Notes: generated from the sequence alone by a model not told the origin. Positions 1 to 5,695 are shown, numbered from the stretch's first letter. The stretch is DNA of 6,889 nucleotides from Nitrosomonas sp. (GCA_005779435.1 SXJH01000195.1:1-6889); one strand, 5' to 3'. Made by a program: numbers and translations.

Positions 1-1197
1 CCAATCCGGATCGGTCATGTCGGTGATCAGCACATCGCCCGGTTGGATTTGATGCATTTGTTGCGCGGTCATAATCAAACGCGCGGTTCCCTGGCCGATT
101 TTGCTGCCGATCGCGCGGCCTTCGGCCAGCACGGCTGCCTTGCGATTCAGTTTGAATCGTTCCAGAACCGATGCGGCGCGGCTTTCTACCGTTTCGGGGC
201 GCGCTTGCACGACATAAAGCCGATTGTCCAAGCCGTCGAGCGCCCATTCGATATCCATCGGGCGGCCGTAATGCTGTTCGATGGTCATGGCTTGACGGGC
301 AAGCGACTCCGCCTGAGCGTCCGTCAGTGCAAAGCGCATGCGCCGCGCGGCATCGACATCGCGCGTCAGCGTATGGGCATCGCCGCCGTTTGTTTTATCG
401 GCGTATACCATTTCAATGGCCTTGCCGCCCAGGCGGCGCGACAAAATGGCGGGTTTTCCGGCGGCAAGCCCGCGCTTGTAGACATAGAATTCGTCCGGAT
501 TGACGGTGCCTTGCACGATGGTTTCGCCCAACCCGTATGCCGCCGTGATAAAAATCGCGTCGCGGAAGCCGGATTCGGTGTCCAGCGTAAACATTACGCC
601 GCTTGCGCCAAGATCGCTGCGCACCATTTTTTGAATCCCGGCGGACAACAAAACCTTGTCGTGCGGAAAATGTTGATGCACGCGGTACGCAATCGCCCGG
701 TCGTTATACAGCGAGGCAAACACCACTTTGATCGCGGCGACGATCCGATCCAGTCCGTGCACGTTGAGTATGGTTTCCTGTTGTCCGGCAAACGACGCAT
801 CGGCCAAGTCCTCGGCGGTCGCGGAAGAGCGCACGGCGAACGAAACGTTATCGCCGCTGCCGACGGAAAGCTTCTCGTAGGCGTGCGCCACTTCTTGCAG
901 CAATGCATCCGGCAACGCGGCATTCAATACCCAATCGCGAATCGTTTTGCCCGCAATGGCAAGTGCCTGGGTGTCGTCGACATTCAAACCGCTTAATCGT
1001 TGATTGATGCGGTCGGTCAGTCCGTTGGCGGCTAAAAAGTCGCGGTATGCGGTGGTGGTGGTGGCAAAACCCATCGGCACGTTGACACCGGCTTGCGACA
1101 AATGGCCGATCATTTCCCCCAGCGAAGCGTTTTTGCCGCCGACCAGAGCGACATCGTTCATGGTTAATCGGTCGAACCAAGCGATATAGTGCGTCAT
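1..1197 (-). CDS. ppsA: Phosphoenolpyruvate synthase, N-terminal 399 residues (cut by window edge)
   Basis: Makes PEP, AMP and phosphate from pyruvate, ATP and water in the cytoplasm, opening gluconeogenesis from three-carbon acids. The reading frame is open from an ATG at 1197 to base 1. Seen: the start of the PPDK_N ATP-grasp domain with VGGKNASLGEM (residues 19-29), VRSSATAEDLADASFAGQQET (from residue 122, R123 being the usual ATP-phosphate contact), NPDEFYV, GRPMDIEW (ending at residue 318) and VQARPET (330-336). The frame then enters the swivelling phosphohistidine domain and stops at DVLITDMTDPDW. The family is about 790 residues and the catalytic His lies about 20 residues beyond the edge, so it is not visible. 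By memory the similarity to E. coli PpsA is close and nearly gap-free. The start fits the family N-terminus (YIAWFDRLTMNDV). A run of eight G sits where the Shine-Dalgarno should be. It is divergent from the cupin gene. Confidence 0.97.
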   Translation of the reverse strand, partial: MTHYIAWFDRLTMNDVALVGGKNASLGEMIGHLSQAGVNVPMGFATTTTAYRDFLAANGLTDRINQRLSGLNVDDTQALAIAGKTIRDWVLNAALPDALLQEVAHAYEKLSVGSGDNVSFAVRSSATAEDLADASFAGQQETILNVHGLDRIVAAIKVVFASLYNDRAIAYRVHQHFPHDKVLLSAGIQKMVRSDLGASGVMFTLDTESGFRDAIFITAAYGLGETIVQGTVNPDEFYVYKRGLAAGKPAILSRRLGGKAIEMVYADKTNGGDAHTLTRDVDAARRMRFALTDAQAESLARQAMTIEQHYGRPMDIEWALDGLDNRLYVVQARPETVESRAASVLERFKLNRKAAVLAEGRAIGSKIGQGTARLIMTAQQMHQIQPGDVLITDMTDPDW

Positions 1198-1204
1198 CGT
1201 ATAA

Positions 1205-1246
1205 CCCCCCCCGGAAATATATAGCAGACTTGTTAAGCAATCGTAA
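1205..1246 (-). promoter_or_regulatory. Putative ppsA promoter (extended -10) and G8 ribosome-binding tract
   Basis: Read on the minus strand, TGCTATATA at 1226-1218 is an extended -10 (TGn followed by TATATA; the overlapping hexamer TATATT is 5 of 6 to consensus). A weak -35, TTACGA, lies at 1246-1241 with exactly 17 bases between. Transcription would begin near 1211, giving a leader of about a dozen bases that opens in the run of eight G (1212-1205), which ends seven bases before the ATG. The assignment is by motif only; the -35 matches at just three positions. Confidence 0.42.
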
Positions 1247-1253
1247 CGGATCA

Positions 1254-1267
1254 AGTGAAGCGGTATA
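1254..1267. promoter_or_regulatory. Cra/FruR-like operator candidate upstream of ppsA
   Basis: AGTGAAGCGGTATA agrees with the published Cra consensus RSTGAAWCSNTHHW at 13 of 14 positions; the miss is G at the W position. It lies just upstream of the proposed -35, centred about 50 bases upstream of the inferred start, a location suitable for activation. In E. coli Cra activates ppsA. Cra is mainly known from gammaproteobacteria, so the factor may be absent in this organism and the match could be chance. Confidence 0.25.
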
Positions 1268-1357
1268 TCCGCAGCTTTGTTAATTCTGAAGCGCATGGCG
1301 GGATTATGCAATGAAAGTTTGCGGCGGTATCGGCGGATTGGCTTAGGAAACGGTGGG

Positions 1358-1405
1358 TTATTCTGAATTTGTCACACCGGCTTTCGCCGGTGCGACGAAT
1401 TATTC
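1358..1405. repeat. REP-like element, solo hairpin copy
   Basis: The left flank TTATTCTGAATTTGTCA (1358-1374) leads into the perfect hairpin CACCGGC-TTTC-GCCGGTG (1375-1392) and then CGACGAATTATTC. The left flank is identical over 17 bases to that of the larger copy at 1812, and the hairpin is identical to the right-hand hairpin of that copy. The left-hand hairpin and spacer of the larger copy are missing here. It sits between ppsA and the cupin gene, about 50 bases upstream of the cupin start. Confidence 0.85.
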
Positions 1406-1416
1406 GGCATTTCCTT

Positions 1417-1448
1417 TATACTTGCGCATATTTATTGACGATGAGGTG
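1417..1448 (+). promoter_or_regulatory. -10-like box and Shine-Dalgarno of the cupin gene
   Basis: TATACT at 1417-1422 is 5 of 6 to the -10 consensus. No convincing -35 is present; the position where it would fall is inside the REP hairpin's right flank. GAGGTG at 1443-1448, six bases before the ATG at 1455, is a strong ribosome-binding site and decides the start against the longer open frame that begins at 1353. Confidence 0.4.
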
Positions 1449-1454
1449 CAACCG

Positions 1455-1799
1455 ATGAAAGCGAAAATTGCGGATTTGTTGAAAAAGATTCCCGGCCCCG
1501 CCAGTGCGGAATGGCCGATGGGCGAACCCTTTACGCTGGCGTTTGCGCACGGCACCATGTCGGTTGAAATCTATACCCCCAAAGATACGGATATTCAGAC
1601 GCCGCACGATCAAGACGAGCTGTATTTCATACATTCCGGTCATGGCGAGTTGACGATAGCCGGGGAGCGTCATGCCTTCGAGCCGGGCATGGTGTTTTTT
1701 GTCGCGGCGCATGTCGAGCATCGTTTTGAAAATTTCACCCCCGATTTTCTGACCTGGGTGGTTTTCTGGGGGCCGAAGGGCGGTGAGAAAGCGAGCTAA
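1455..1799 (+). CDS. Small single-domain cupin protein, function unknown
   Basis: A 114-residue protein with one conserved beta-barrel cupin fold (Cupin_2 type), presumably cytoplasmic, with no signal peptide or membrane segment. Motif 1 reads PHDQDELYFIHSGHGEL (residues 50-66): H51 and E55 are the expected metal ligands, but the first His of the usual HxH pair is T49. Motif 2 reads PGMVFFVAAHVEHRFEN (77-93), with H89 the expected ligand and H86 in place of the usual Gly. A metal site of fewer or altered ligands is therefore likely. Family members range from isomerases and dioxygenases to sugar-binding proteins, so the substrate cannot be named. The start at 1455 has a good ribosome-binding site; the frame is open further upstream only because the REP hairpin there happens to be stop-free. 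The gene is bracketed by direct copies of that repeat. Confidence 0.88.
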   Translation: MKAKIADLLKKIPGPASAEWPMGEPFTLAFAHGTMSVEIYTPKDTDIQTPHDQDELYFIHSGHGELTIAGERHAFEPGMVFFVAAHVEHRFENFTPDFLTWVVFWGPKGGEKAS

Positions 1800-1811
1800 G
1801 GAGACACTGAT

Positions 1812-1904
1812 TTATTCTGAATTTGTCATTCCGGCGAAGGCCGGAATCCAGAAAAATCAACGAACTGGACACCGGCTTTCGCCGGTGTGACGAAGAATTC
1901 AGTG
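1812..1904. repeat. REP-like inverted pair (BIME-like element)
   Basis: Two related 27-base units lie in opposite orientation, 1825-1851 and 1865-1891, separated by 13 bases. The left unit folds as TTCCGGC-GAAG-GCCGGAA (1829-1846), the right as CACCGGC-TTTC-GCCGGTG (1870-1887). Turned round, both share GTCA, CCGGCGAA, GCCGG and TCCAG, and they differ mainly at paired outer stem positions. The outer flanks also mirror each other: CTGAATT followed by GTCA on the left, and its reverse complement with a three-base insertion on the right. The element fills the gap between the cupin stop and the ArsC-like ribosome-binding site. In RNA it would form two adjacent stable hairpins, which could protect or attenuate a transcript. 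There is no T-tract, so it is not a clear terminator. REP elements of this kind are usually spread by RAYT (IS200/IS605-like) transposases; none is in the window. Confidence 0.88.
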
Positions 1905-1924
1905 TTTCCCTAAGGAAGCAAGGT

Positions 1925-2278
1925 ATGATCAAATTTTACGGCTATAAAAAGTGCGGCACCTGCCGCAAAGCAGCGTTGTTTTTGCAGCGCGCCGGTGTCG
2001 ATTTCGAGTTCATCGACATCACCGAGCATCCGCCCGCTGCCGCAGAACTGGCCGCTATCGCCGCGCATGCCAAAATACCGCTGAACAAATTGTTCAATAC
2101 CAGTGGCGTTCAGTACCGGGAATTGAATATCAAACAGCGGCTTCCCGCGTTAACGGAACAGCAGATATTGGCTTTACTTGCGGGCAACGGCCGCTTGATC
2201 AAAAGGCCGTTAATTACCGATGGAGAACGTGCTACGGTGGGATTTGACGCAGCGCAATTCGCGCTGATTTGGCGCTGA
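1925..2278 (+). CDS. ArsC/Spx/YffB-family thioredoxin-fold protein
   Basis: A 117-residue cytoplasmic protein of the arsenate-reductase-like (ArsC/Spx/MgsR) family. It opens with MIKFYGYKKCGTCRKA, carrying a C10-G-T-C13 redox pair at the end of the first strand like Spx and unlike E. coli YffB, which has a single Cys there as I recall. LFNTSG (56-61) and LIKRPLITDG (91-100, with R94-P95) are the conserved central and C-terminal family segments. Length is typical. Members include thiol-dependent reductases and, in Firmicutes, RNA polymerase-binding Spx; outside Firmicutes the role is mostly undefined, so arsenate reduction should not be assumed. The ATG at 1925 has AAGGA at 1912-1916, eight bases away; the longer open frame from 1823 is translated REP sequence. 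The last codons lie in an 11-base tandem duplication. It is probably co-directional with the cupin and convergent with the GGDEF gene. Confidence 0.9.
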   Translation: MIKFYGYKKCGTCRKAALFLQRAGVDFEFIDITEHPPAAAELAAIAAHAKIPLNKLFNTSGVQYRELNIKQRLPALTEQQILALLAGNGRLIKRPLITDGERATVGFDAAQFALIWR

Positions 2279-2282
2279 TTTG
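2261..2282 (+). repeat. 11-base tandem duplication across a stop codon
   Basis: GCGCTGATTTG occurs twice in immediate succession (2261-2271 and 2272-2282). The second unit supplies the TGA (2276-2278) that ends the ArsC-like gene. Because 11 is not a multiple of three, a single unit would put a different frame at the end of the protein. Confidence 0.9.
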
Positions 2283-2317
2283 CGGCTGCAGCGATATTTC
2301 AAGCGCTGCGCGAACGA

Positions 2318-2854
2318 TCACGCGCAATGCACCTGGTTTTTTCCTGTTTGCTTGGCATCGTACAACGCTTTGTCAGCCGCTGCCAGCATCGATTCGCCAA
2401 CGGCTTTCGCGGATTGATCCGGTATTTGTTGTGTGCCGGAAACGCCGATTGAAATAGTGATCTCGACCGGCTCCCCTTCCATTTCGATCCGTTGTTGCTG
2501 AATGCTGCAACGGATGCGTTCGGCCACTTCGCATGCATTGGCGATATCCGTTTCGATCAGCAGCACGGCGAATTCTTCCTCGTCATAGCGCCCCATGATG
2601 TCGGTGGTGCGAAGCACGCGGTAAATGTTATACGCGACTTGCTTGAGTATTTTGCCGCCTATGGCGTGTCCGTAGCTATGATTAAACTGGTCGAGTTGAT
2701 CGACGCCGATAAACAGGCAACTGAGCGGTTTTTTGTAGCGCTGGCTGCGGGATATTTCCGTCGGTAGGCGTTCGTCGAGATAGCGCCGGTTATTGATTCC
2801 GGTCAGGCTATCGATCAAGCCCGTGTTTGTTTGCATTTCAGGGGACTTCGTCAT
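2318..2854 (-). CDS. Stand-alone GGDEF-domain protein with degenerate active site, probable c-di-GMP receptor
   Basis: A 178-residue protein made almost wholly of one GGDEF domain, from DSLTGINNRR (residues 15-24) to ALYDAKQTGKNQV near the C-terminus, with no sensor domain or membrane segment. The signature GG(D/E)EF is replaced by DEEEF (91-95). Aligned to PleD, the metal-binding Asp (D327) is G50 and the guanine-contacting Asp (D344) is G67, while the Asn (N335) remains as N58 and the third signature position is still Glu (E93). The RxxD inhibitory site is intact as RTTD (82-85), with the usual five-residue spacing to the signature. I infer loss of diguanylate cyclase activity with c-di-GMP binding kept. 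The ATG at 2854 directly follows an in-frame TAA and has no clear ribosome-binding site; M7 is an alternative start. The gene is convergent with the ArsC-like gene, 39 bases apart. Confidence 0.88.
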   Translation of the reverse strand: MTKSPEMQTNTGLIDSLTGINNRRYLDERLPTEISRSQRYKKPLSCLFIGVDQLDQFNHSYGHAIGGKILKQVAYNIYRVLRTTDIMGRYDEEEFAVLLIETDIANACEVAERIRCSIQQQRIEMEGEPVEITISIGVSGTQQIPDQSAKAVGESMLAAADKALYDAKQTGKNQVHCA

Positions 2855-2972
2855 TTAAAACCGATCATATGGGCATCTGAATCCAAGATGGATGAATCAT
2901 ACAAGCTAATCGCCGCTGCATCCAATTAAAATGCATATTATAAGCGAATCGATATTCAAATTCAGATCGCTC

Positions 2973-2984
2973 CAAAATGGTTTG
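2973..2984. promoter_or_regulatory. PsrA-like palindrome upstream of the beta-oxidation operon
   Basis: CAAAATGGTTTG reads as CAAAA-TG-GTTTG, nine of ten positions of the PsrA half-sites G/CAAAC(N2-4)GTTTG/C. PsrA is a TetR-type repressor of beta-oxidation genes released by long-chain fatty acids. It is best known in gammaproteobacteria; betaproteobacteria mostly use FadP with another motif. The site is about 170 bases upstream of the coding start and no promoter is clear beside it, so it is only a candidate. Confidence 0.22.
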
Positions 2985-3006
2985 CTGGCCCGTTGCGATG
3001 CAGCGA

Positions 3007-3036
3007 ACAAGCTTGCGCTTTACGGGGCATGCTTGT
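3007..3036 (+). promoter_or_regulatory. Imperfect stem-loop in the fadN-like leader
   Basis: The arms ACAAGCTTGC (3007-3016) and GCATGCTTGT (3027-3036) pair at nine of ten positions around a ten-base loop. The left arm itself contains the perfect palindrome CAAGCTTG. No T-tract follows, so it is not an intrinsic terminator. It could be an operator or a leader RNA structure, or chance. The rest of 2855-3153 shows no gene I can support. Confidence 0.3.
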
Positions 3037-3142
3037 ACTCTTTCCGCAGTTGCTTCGAATAAAGGCGCCGGATGCATGAACCGGTTGCCGGGCTCGGCCA
3101 TGATCCGGACGGACATGGCTTCATTGAATAACCGGATCGAGC

Positions 3143-3156
3143 GGGAGGTGAAATTG
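3143..3156 (+). promoter_or_regulatory. Ribosome-binding site fixing a TTG start
   Basis: GGGAGGTG at 3143-3150 is the best Shine-Dalgarno in the upstream region and sits a few bases before an in-frame TTG at 3154. The frame is open with several ATGs back to 2977, but the upstream residues have no family character, while the sequence after the TTG (SNTKFLIRKAAVLGAG) is exactly where this family begins. Confidence 0.75.
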
Positions 3157-5682
3157 AGTAACACGAAGTTTTTGATACGCAAAGCGGCTGTTCTGGGGGC
3201 TGGCGTCATGGGGGCGCAGATCGCGGCGCATTTAGTGAACGCCAACATCGAAACGTTGTTGTTCGAGTTGCCCGACGACGCGGACAATCCCAACGCCAAT
3301 GTCGTTAAGGCCGTGGAAAAGCTGAAAAAACAGGAGCCTGCGCCGCTGTCGGTCAAAACCAAAGCAACGTGCATTCAACCGGCCAATTACGATCAACATC
3401 TTGAGTCGCTCAAGGATTGCGATTTGGTGATCGAAGCGATTGCCGAACGCATGGATTGGAAACGGGATTTATACGTCAAGGTTGCGCCTTTTCTCGGCGA
3501 GCGCACGATATTCGCCAGCAATACCTCGGGGCTTTCGATCAACCGGCTTGCCGAAGCGTTTCCGGAATATTTGCGGCACCGCTTTTGCGGCATTCATTTT
3601 TTCAATCCGCCGCGCTATATGCACCTGGTCGAATTGATTCCGTGCCAGACAAGCGACGCGGACATGCTCGATCACCTGGAAGCGTTTCTGGTGACCTATC
3701 TGGGTAAAGGCGTGATTCGCGCCAAAGACACGCCGAATTTCATCGCCAATCGTATCGGCGTGTTTTCGTTGCTGGCTACCATGCACCATGGCCGCGAATT
3801 CAATTTCGGCTTCGATTTGGTCGATGCGTTGACCGGCGCTTTGATCGGGCGCCCCAAAAGCGCCACGTTCCGTACTGCCGATGTGGTGGGGCTGGATACG
3901 CTGGCGCATGTGATCAACACCATGCGATATACCTTGCCGGACGATCCGTGGCACCGTTATTTTGCCGTTCCCGAGTGGCTGCAAGGTTTGATTCAATCCG
4001 GAGCGCTGGGCGAGAAGGTCAAATGCGGGGTGTATCAAAAAATCAAGGGTGAAATTCATGTGCTGGACGTGGCGGCGCAAACGTACCGGTTATCCGCAGC
4101 GGAAGCCGACGACGATCTGAAGCGGCTGCTCAAATACAGCGCGCCTGGCGAAAGATTTGCAGCGCTGCGCAATAGCCGGCAACCGCAAGCGCAATTCCTG
4201 TGGTCGATTTTTCGCGATTTATTTCACTATTGCGCGGTGCAATTGGAATCGATCGCCGGCAACGCACGCGATTTGGATTTGGCGGTGCGTTGGGGGTTCG
4301 GCTGGAATCTGGGCCCTTTCGAAATCTGGCAGGCAGCCGGTTGGAAACAAATTGCCGATTGGATACAAGAGGATATCGCCGCCGGTAAAACCATGAGCCA
4401 AGCGCCGCTGCCGCAATGGGTAACGGCCATCGGCGGCAGCGAAGCGCAAAGCGTGCACACCGCGCAAGGCTCGTTTGCACCGGCAACCGGGAAGGCGCAA
4501 CCGCGTTCCGCACTGCCGGTTTACCGCCGCCAGCCGTTTCCCGACCGGTTGATCGGCGAAGATTCCAAGTACGGCGAAACCATTTTTGAAACCGATGCGG
4601 TCAGAATGTGGCACACCGGCGACGACATCGCCATTCTCAGTTTCAAGAGCAAAATGCACACCGTCGGCATCGATGTGCTGGAAGGCGTGCAACAGGCGCT
4701 TAAGGAAGCGGAGCAAAACTGGCGCGCGTTGGTGATCTGGCAAACCGAGCCGCCATTCTCGGCAGGCGCGAATTTACAGAAAGCAACCGGAAAACCCAAG
4801 CCGGAAGCGCAACCCGGCAGCGCACCGCCGCCTCCGCTGCAACCGCCCACTGCGTTTCAGCAGTTTCTGAAAAAACTGCGCAAATCGACCCAGGCCACCG
4901 TGATGCAAGTGGCGCGCGAATTGGATCTTGCCGATGTGTTGATGGCCAAGAAGCTGGAAGAAGTCAACGGCATGATCAAGCAATTCCAGCACACTTCGCA
5001 AGCGCTGCGCTATTCGATGATTCCGACGGTTGCGGCGGTGGACGGCCTGGCGCTGGGCGGCGGTTGCGAATTCGTCATGCACTGCGACCGCGCCGTGGCG
5101 ACATTGGAGAGCTACATCGGTTTGGTGGAAGTGGGCGTCGGGCTGTTACCGGCGGGCGGCGGCTGCAAGGAATTTGCCATGCGCGCGGCGCAAAATGCCA
5201 AGGATGGAGATCCTTTCCCGCAGTTGAAATTGTATTTCCAAACGGTTGCGATGGCCGAGCTGGCGAAAAGCGCCGAGCGGGCGAAGGAATTGGGTTATTT
5301 GCGTTTTGCCGATACGGTGGTGATGCATCGTTTCGAGTTGTTGCACGTGGCCAAAGCGCAGGCGTTGGCGCTGGCCGAGGCCGGTTACCGTCCGCCGCTG
5401 CGTGCGCGGGAAATCCCGGTGGCGGGCAATACCGGCATTGCCACGATTCAAAGCATGCTGGTGAATATGCGCGAAGGCGGGTTTATTTCCGAACACGATT
5501 ATTTGATCGGCAGCAAAGTGGCGCATGTGATGTGCGGCGGCGATCTGACCCCGGGAAGCCTGGTCGATGAAGATTGGTTCCTGGAATTGGAACGCACCGC
5601 GTTCATGGAATTGATCGCGACTGAAAAAACCCAGGCGCGTATCGAACATACGCTCAAAACCGGCAAACCGCTCAGAAACTAA
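3154..5682 (+). CDS. fadN: FadN-like bifunctional 3-hydroxyacyl-CoA dehydrogenase / enoyl-CoA hydratase
   Basis: A protein of 842 residues from the TTG start, cytoplasmic, catalysing two steps of beta-oxidation: hydration of trans-2-enoyl-CoA and NAD-dependent oxidation of the L-3-hydroxyacyl-CoA. Domain order is dehydrogenase first, hydratase last, as in B. subtilis FadN and its betaproteobacterial relatives, and opposite to E. coli FadB/FadJ. Seen: Rossmann GAGVMG (residues 15-20); GIHFFNP with catalytic H148, and E160 in VELIP, twelve apart as in the family; TPNFIANRIG; a second dehydrogenase C-domain with WGFGWNLGPFE (380-390); a low-complexity linker (about 430-480); then a crotonase domain with FSAGAN (535-540), GGGCE with E639 and GLVEVGVG with E659, the two catalytic Glu twenty apart. 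The hydratase carries an insertion with a Pro-rich run (about 547-567) and a helical stretch. The symbol reflects architecture; annotators may also use fadB. It leads the thiolase gene by 13 bases. Confidence 0.94.
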   Translation: MSNTKFLIRKAAVLGAGVMGAQIAAHLVNANIETLLFELPDDADNPNANVVKAVEKLKKQEPAPLSVKTKATCIQPANYDQHLESLKDCDLVIEAIAERMDWKRDLYVKVAPFLGERTIFASNTSGLSINRLAEAFPEYLRHRFCGIHFFNPPRYMHLVELIPCQTSDADMLDHLEAFLVTYLGKGVIRAKDTPNFIANRIGVFSLLATMHHGREFNFGFDLVDALTGALIGRPKSATFRTADVVGLDTLAHVINTMRYTLPDDPWHRYFAVPEWLQGLIQSGALGEKVKCGVYQKIKGEIHVLDVAAQTYRLSAAEADDDLKRLLKYSAPGERFAALRNSRQPQAQFLWSIFRDLFHYCAVQLESIAGNARDLDLAVRWGFGWNLGPFEIWQAAGWKQIADWIQEDIAAGKTMSQAPLPQWVTAIGGSEAQSVHTAQGSFAPATGKAQPRSALPVYRRQPFPDRLIGEDSKYGETIFETDAVRMWHTGDDIAILSFKSKMHTVGIDVLEGVQQALKEAEQNWRALVIWQTEPPFSAGANLQKATGKPKPEAQPGSAPPPPLQPPTAFQQFLKKLRKSTQATVMQVARELDLADVLMAKKLEEVNGMIKQFQHTSQALRYSMIPTVAAVDGLALGGGCEFVMHCDRAVATLESYIGLVEVGVGLLPAGGGCKEFAMRAAQNAKDGDPFPQLKLYFQTVAMAELAKSAERAKELGYLRFADTVVMHRFELLHVAKAQALALAEAGYRPPLRAREIPVAGNTGIATIQSMLVNMREGGFISEHDYLIGSKVAHVMCGGDLTPGSLVDEDWFLELERTAFMELIATEKTQARIEHTLKTGKPLRN

Positions 5683-5695
5683 TCTGGAGAAAACA

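Noticed and set aside
43..996. Long open frame on the plus strand, 317 codons
   Set aside because: It is antisense to ppsA, whose frame shows continuous family motifs; the translation has no recognisable domain and reflects codon bias of the real gene.
1295..1365. Tiny open frames beginning at 1295 and 1311
   Set aside because: They are 11 to 23 codons long with no ribosome-binding site and no recognisable sequence, and the longer one ends inside the repeat.
1353..1454. Upstream extension of the cupin protein
   Set aside because: The added residues are translated REP repeat, and a strong Shine-Dalgarno precedes the ATG at 1455.
1358..1904. REP copies considered as a CRISPR array or as ends of an insertion sequence
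   Set aside because: There are only two copies, with no regularly spaced unique spacers, no cas genes, and no transposase or target-site duplication around the cupin gene.
1823..1924. Upstream extension of the ArsC-like protein
   Set aside because: The extension is translated REP sequence; the family start and the AAGGA site place the start at 1925.
2307..2326. Perfect inverted repeat TGCGCG/CGCGCA between the convergent genes, as a possible terminator
   Set aside because: The stem is only six base pairs with an eight-base loop and overlaps the GGDEF stop codon. The T-run at 2337-2342 is about ten bases away, too far for a standard intrinsic terminator.
2865..3374. Open frame on the minus strand upstream of the GGDEF gene, 169 codons
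   Set aside because: It overlaps the start of the fadN-like gene including the NAD-binding motif, shows no domain, and is not in the GGDEF frame, so it does not supply a missing sensor domain.
3469..4080. Open frame on the minus strand, 203 codons
   Set aside because: Antisense to the dehydrogenase domain of the fadN-like gene, with no family features or ribosome-binding site of note.
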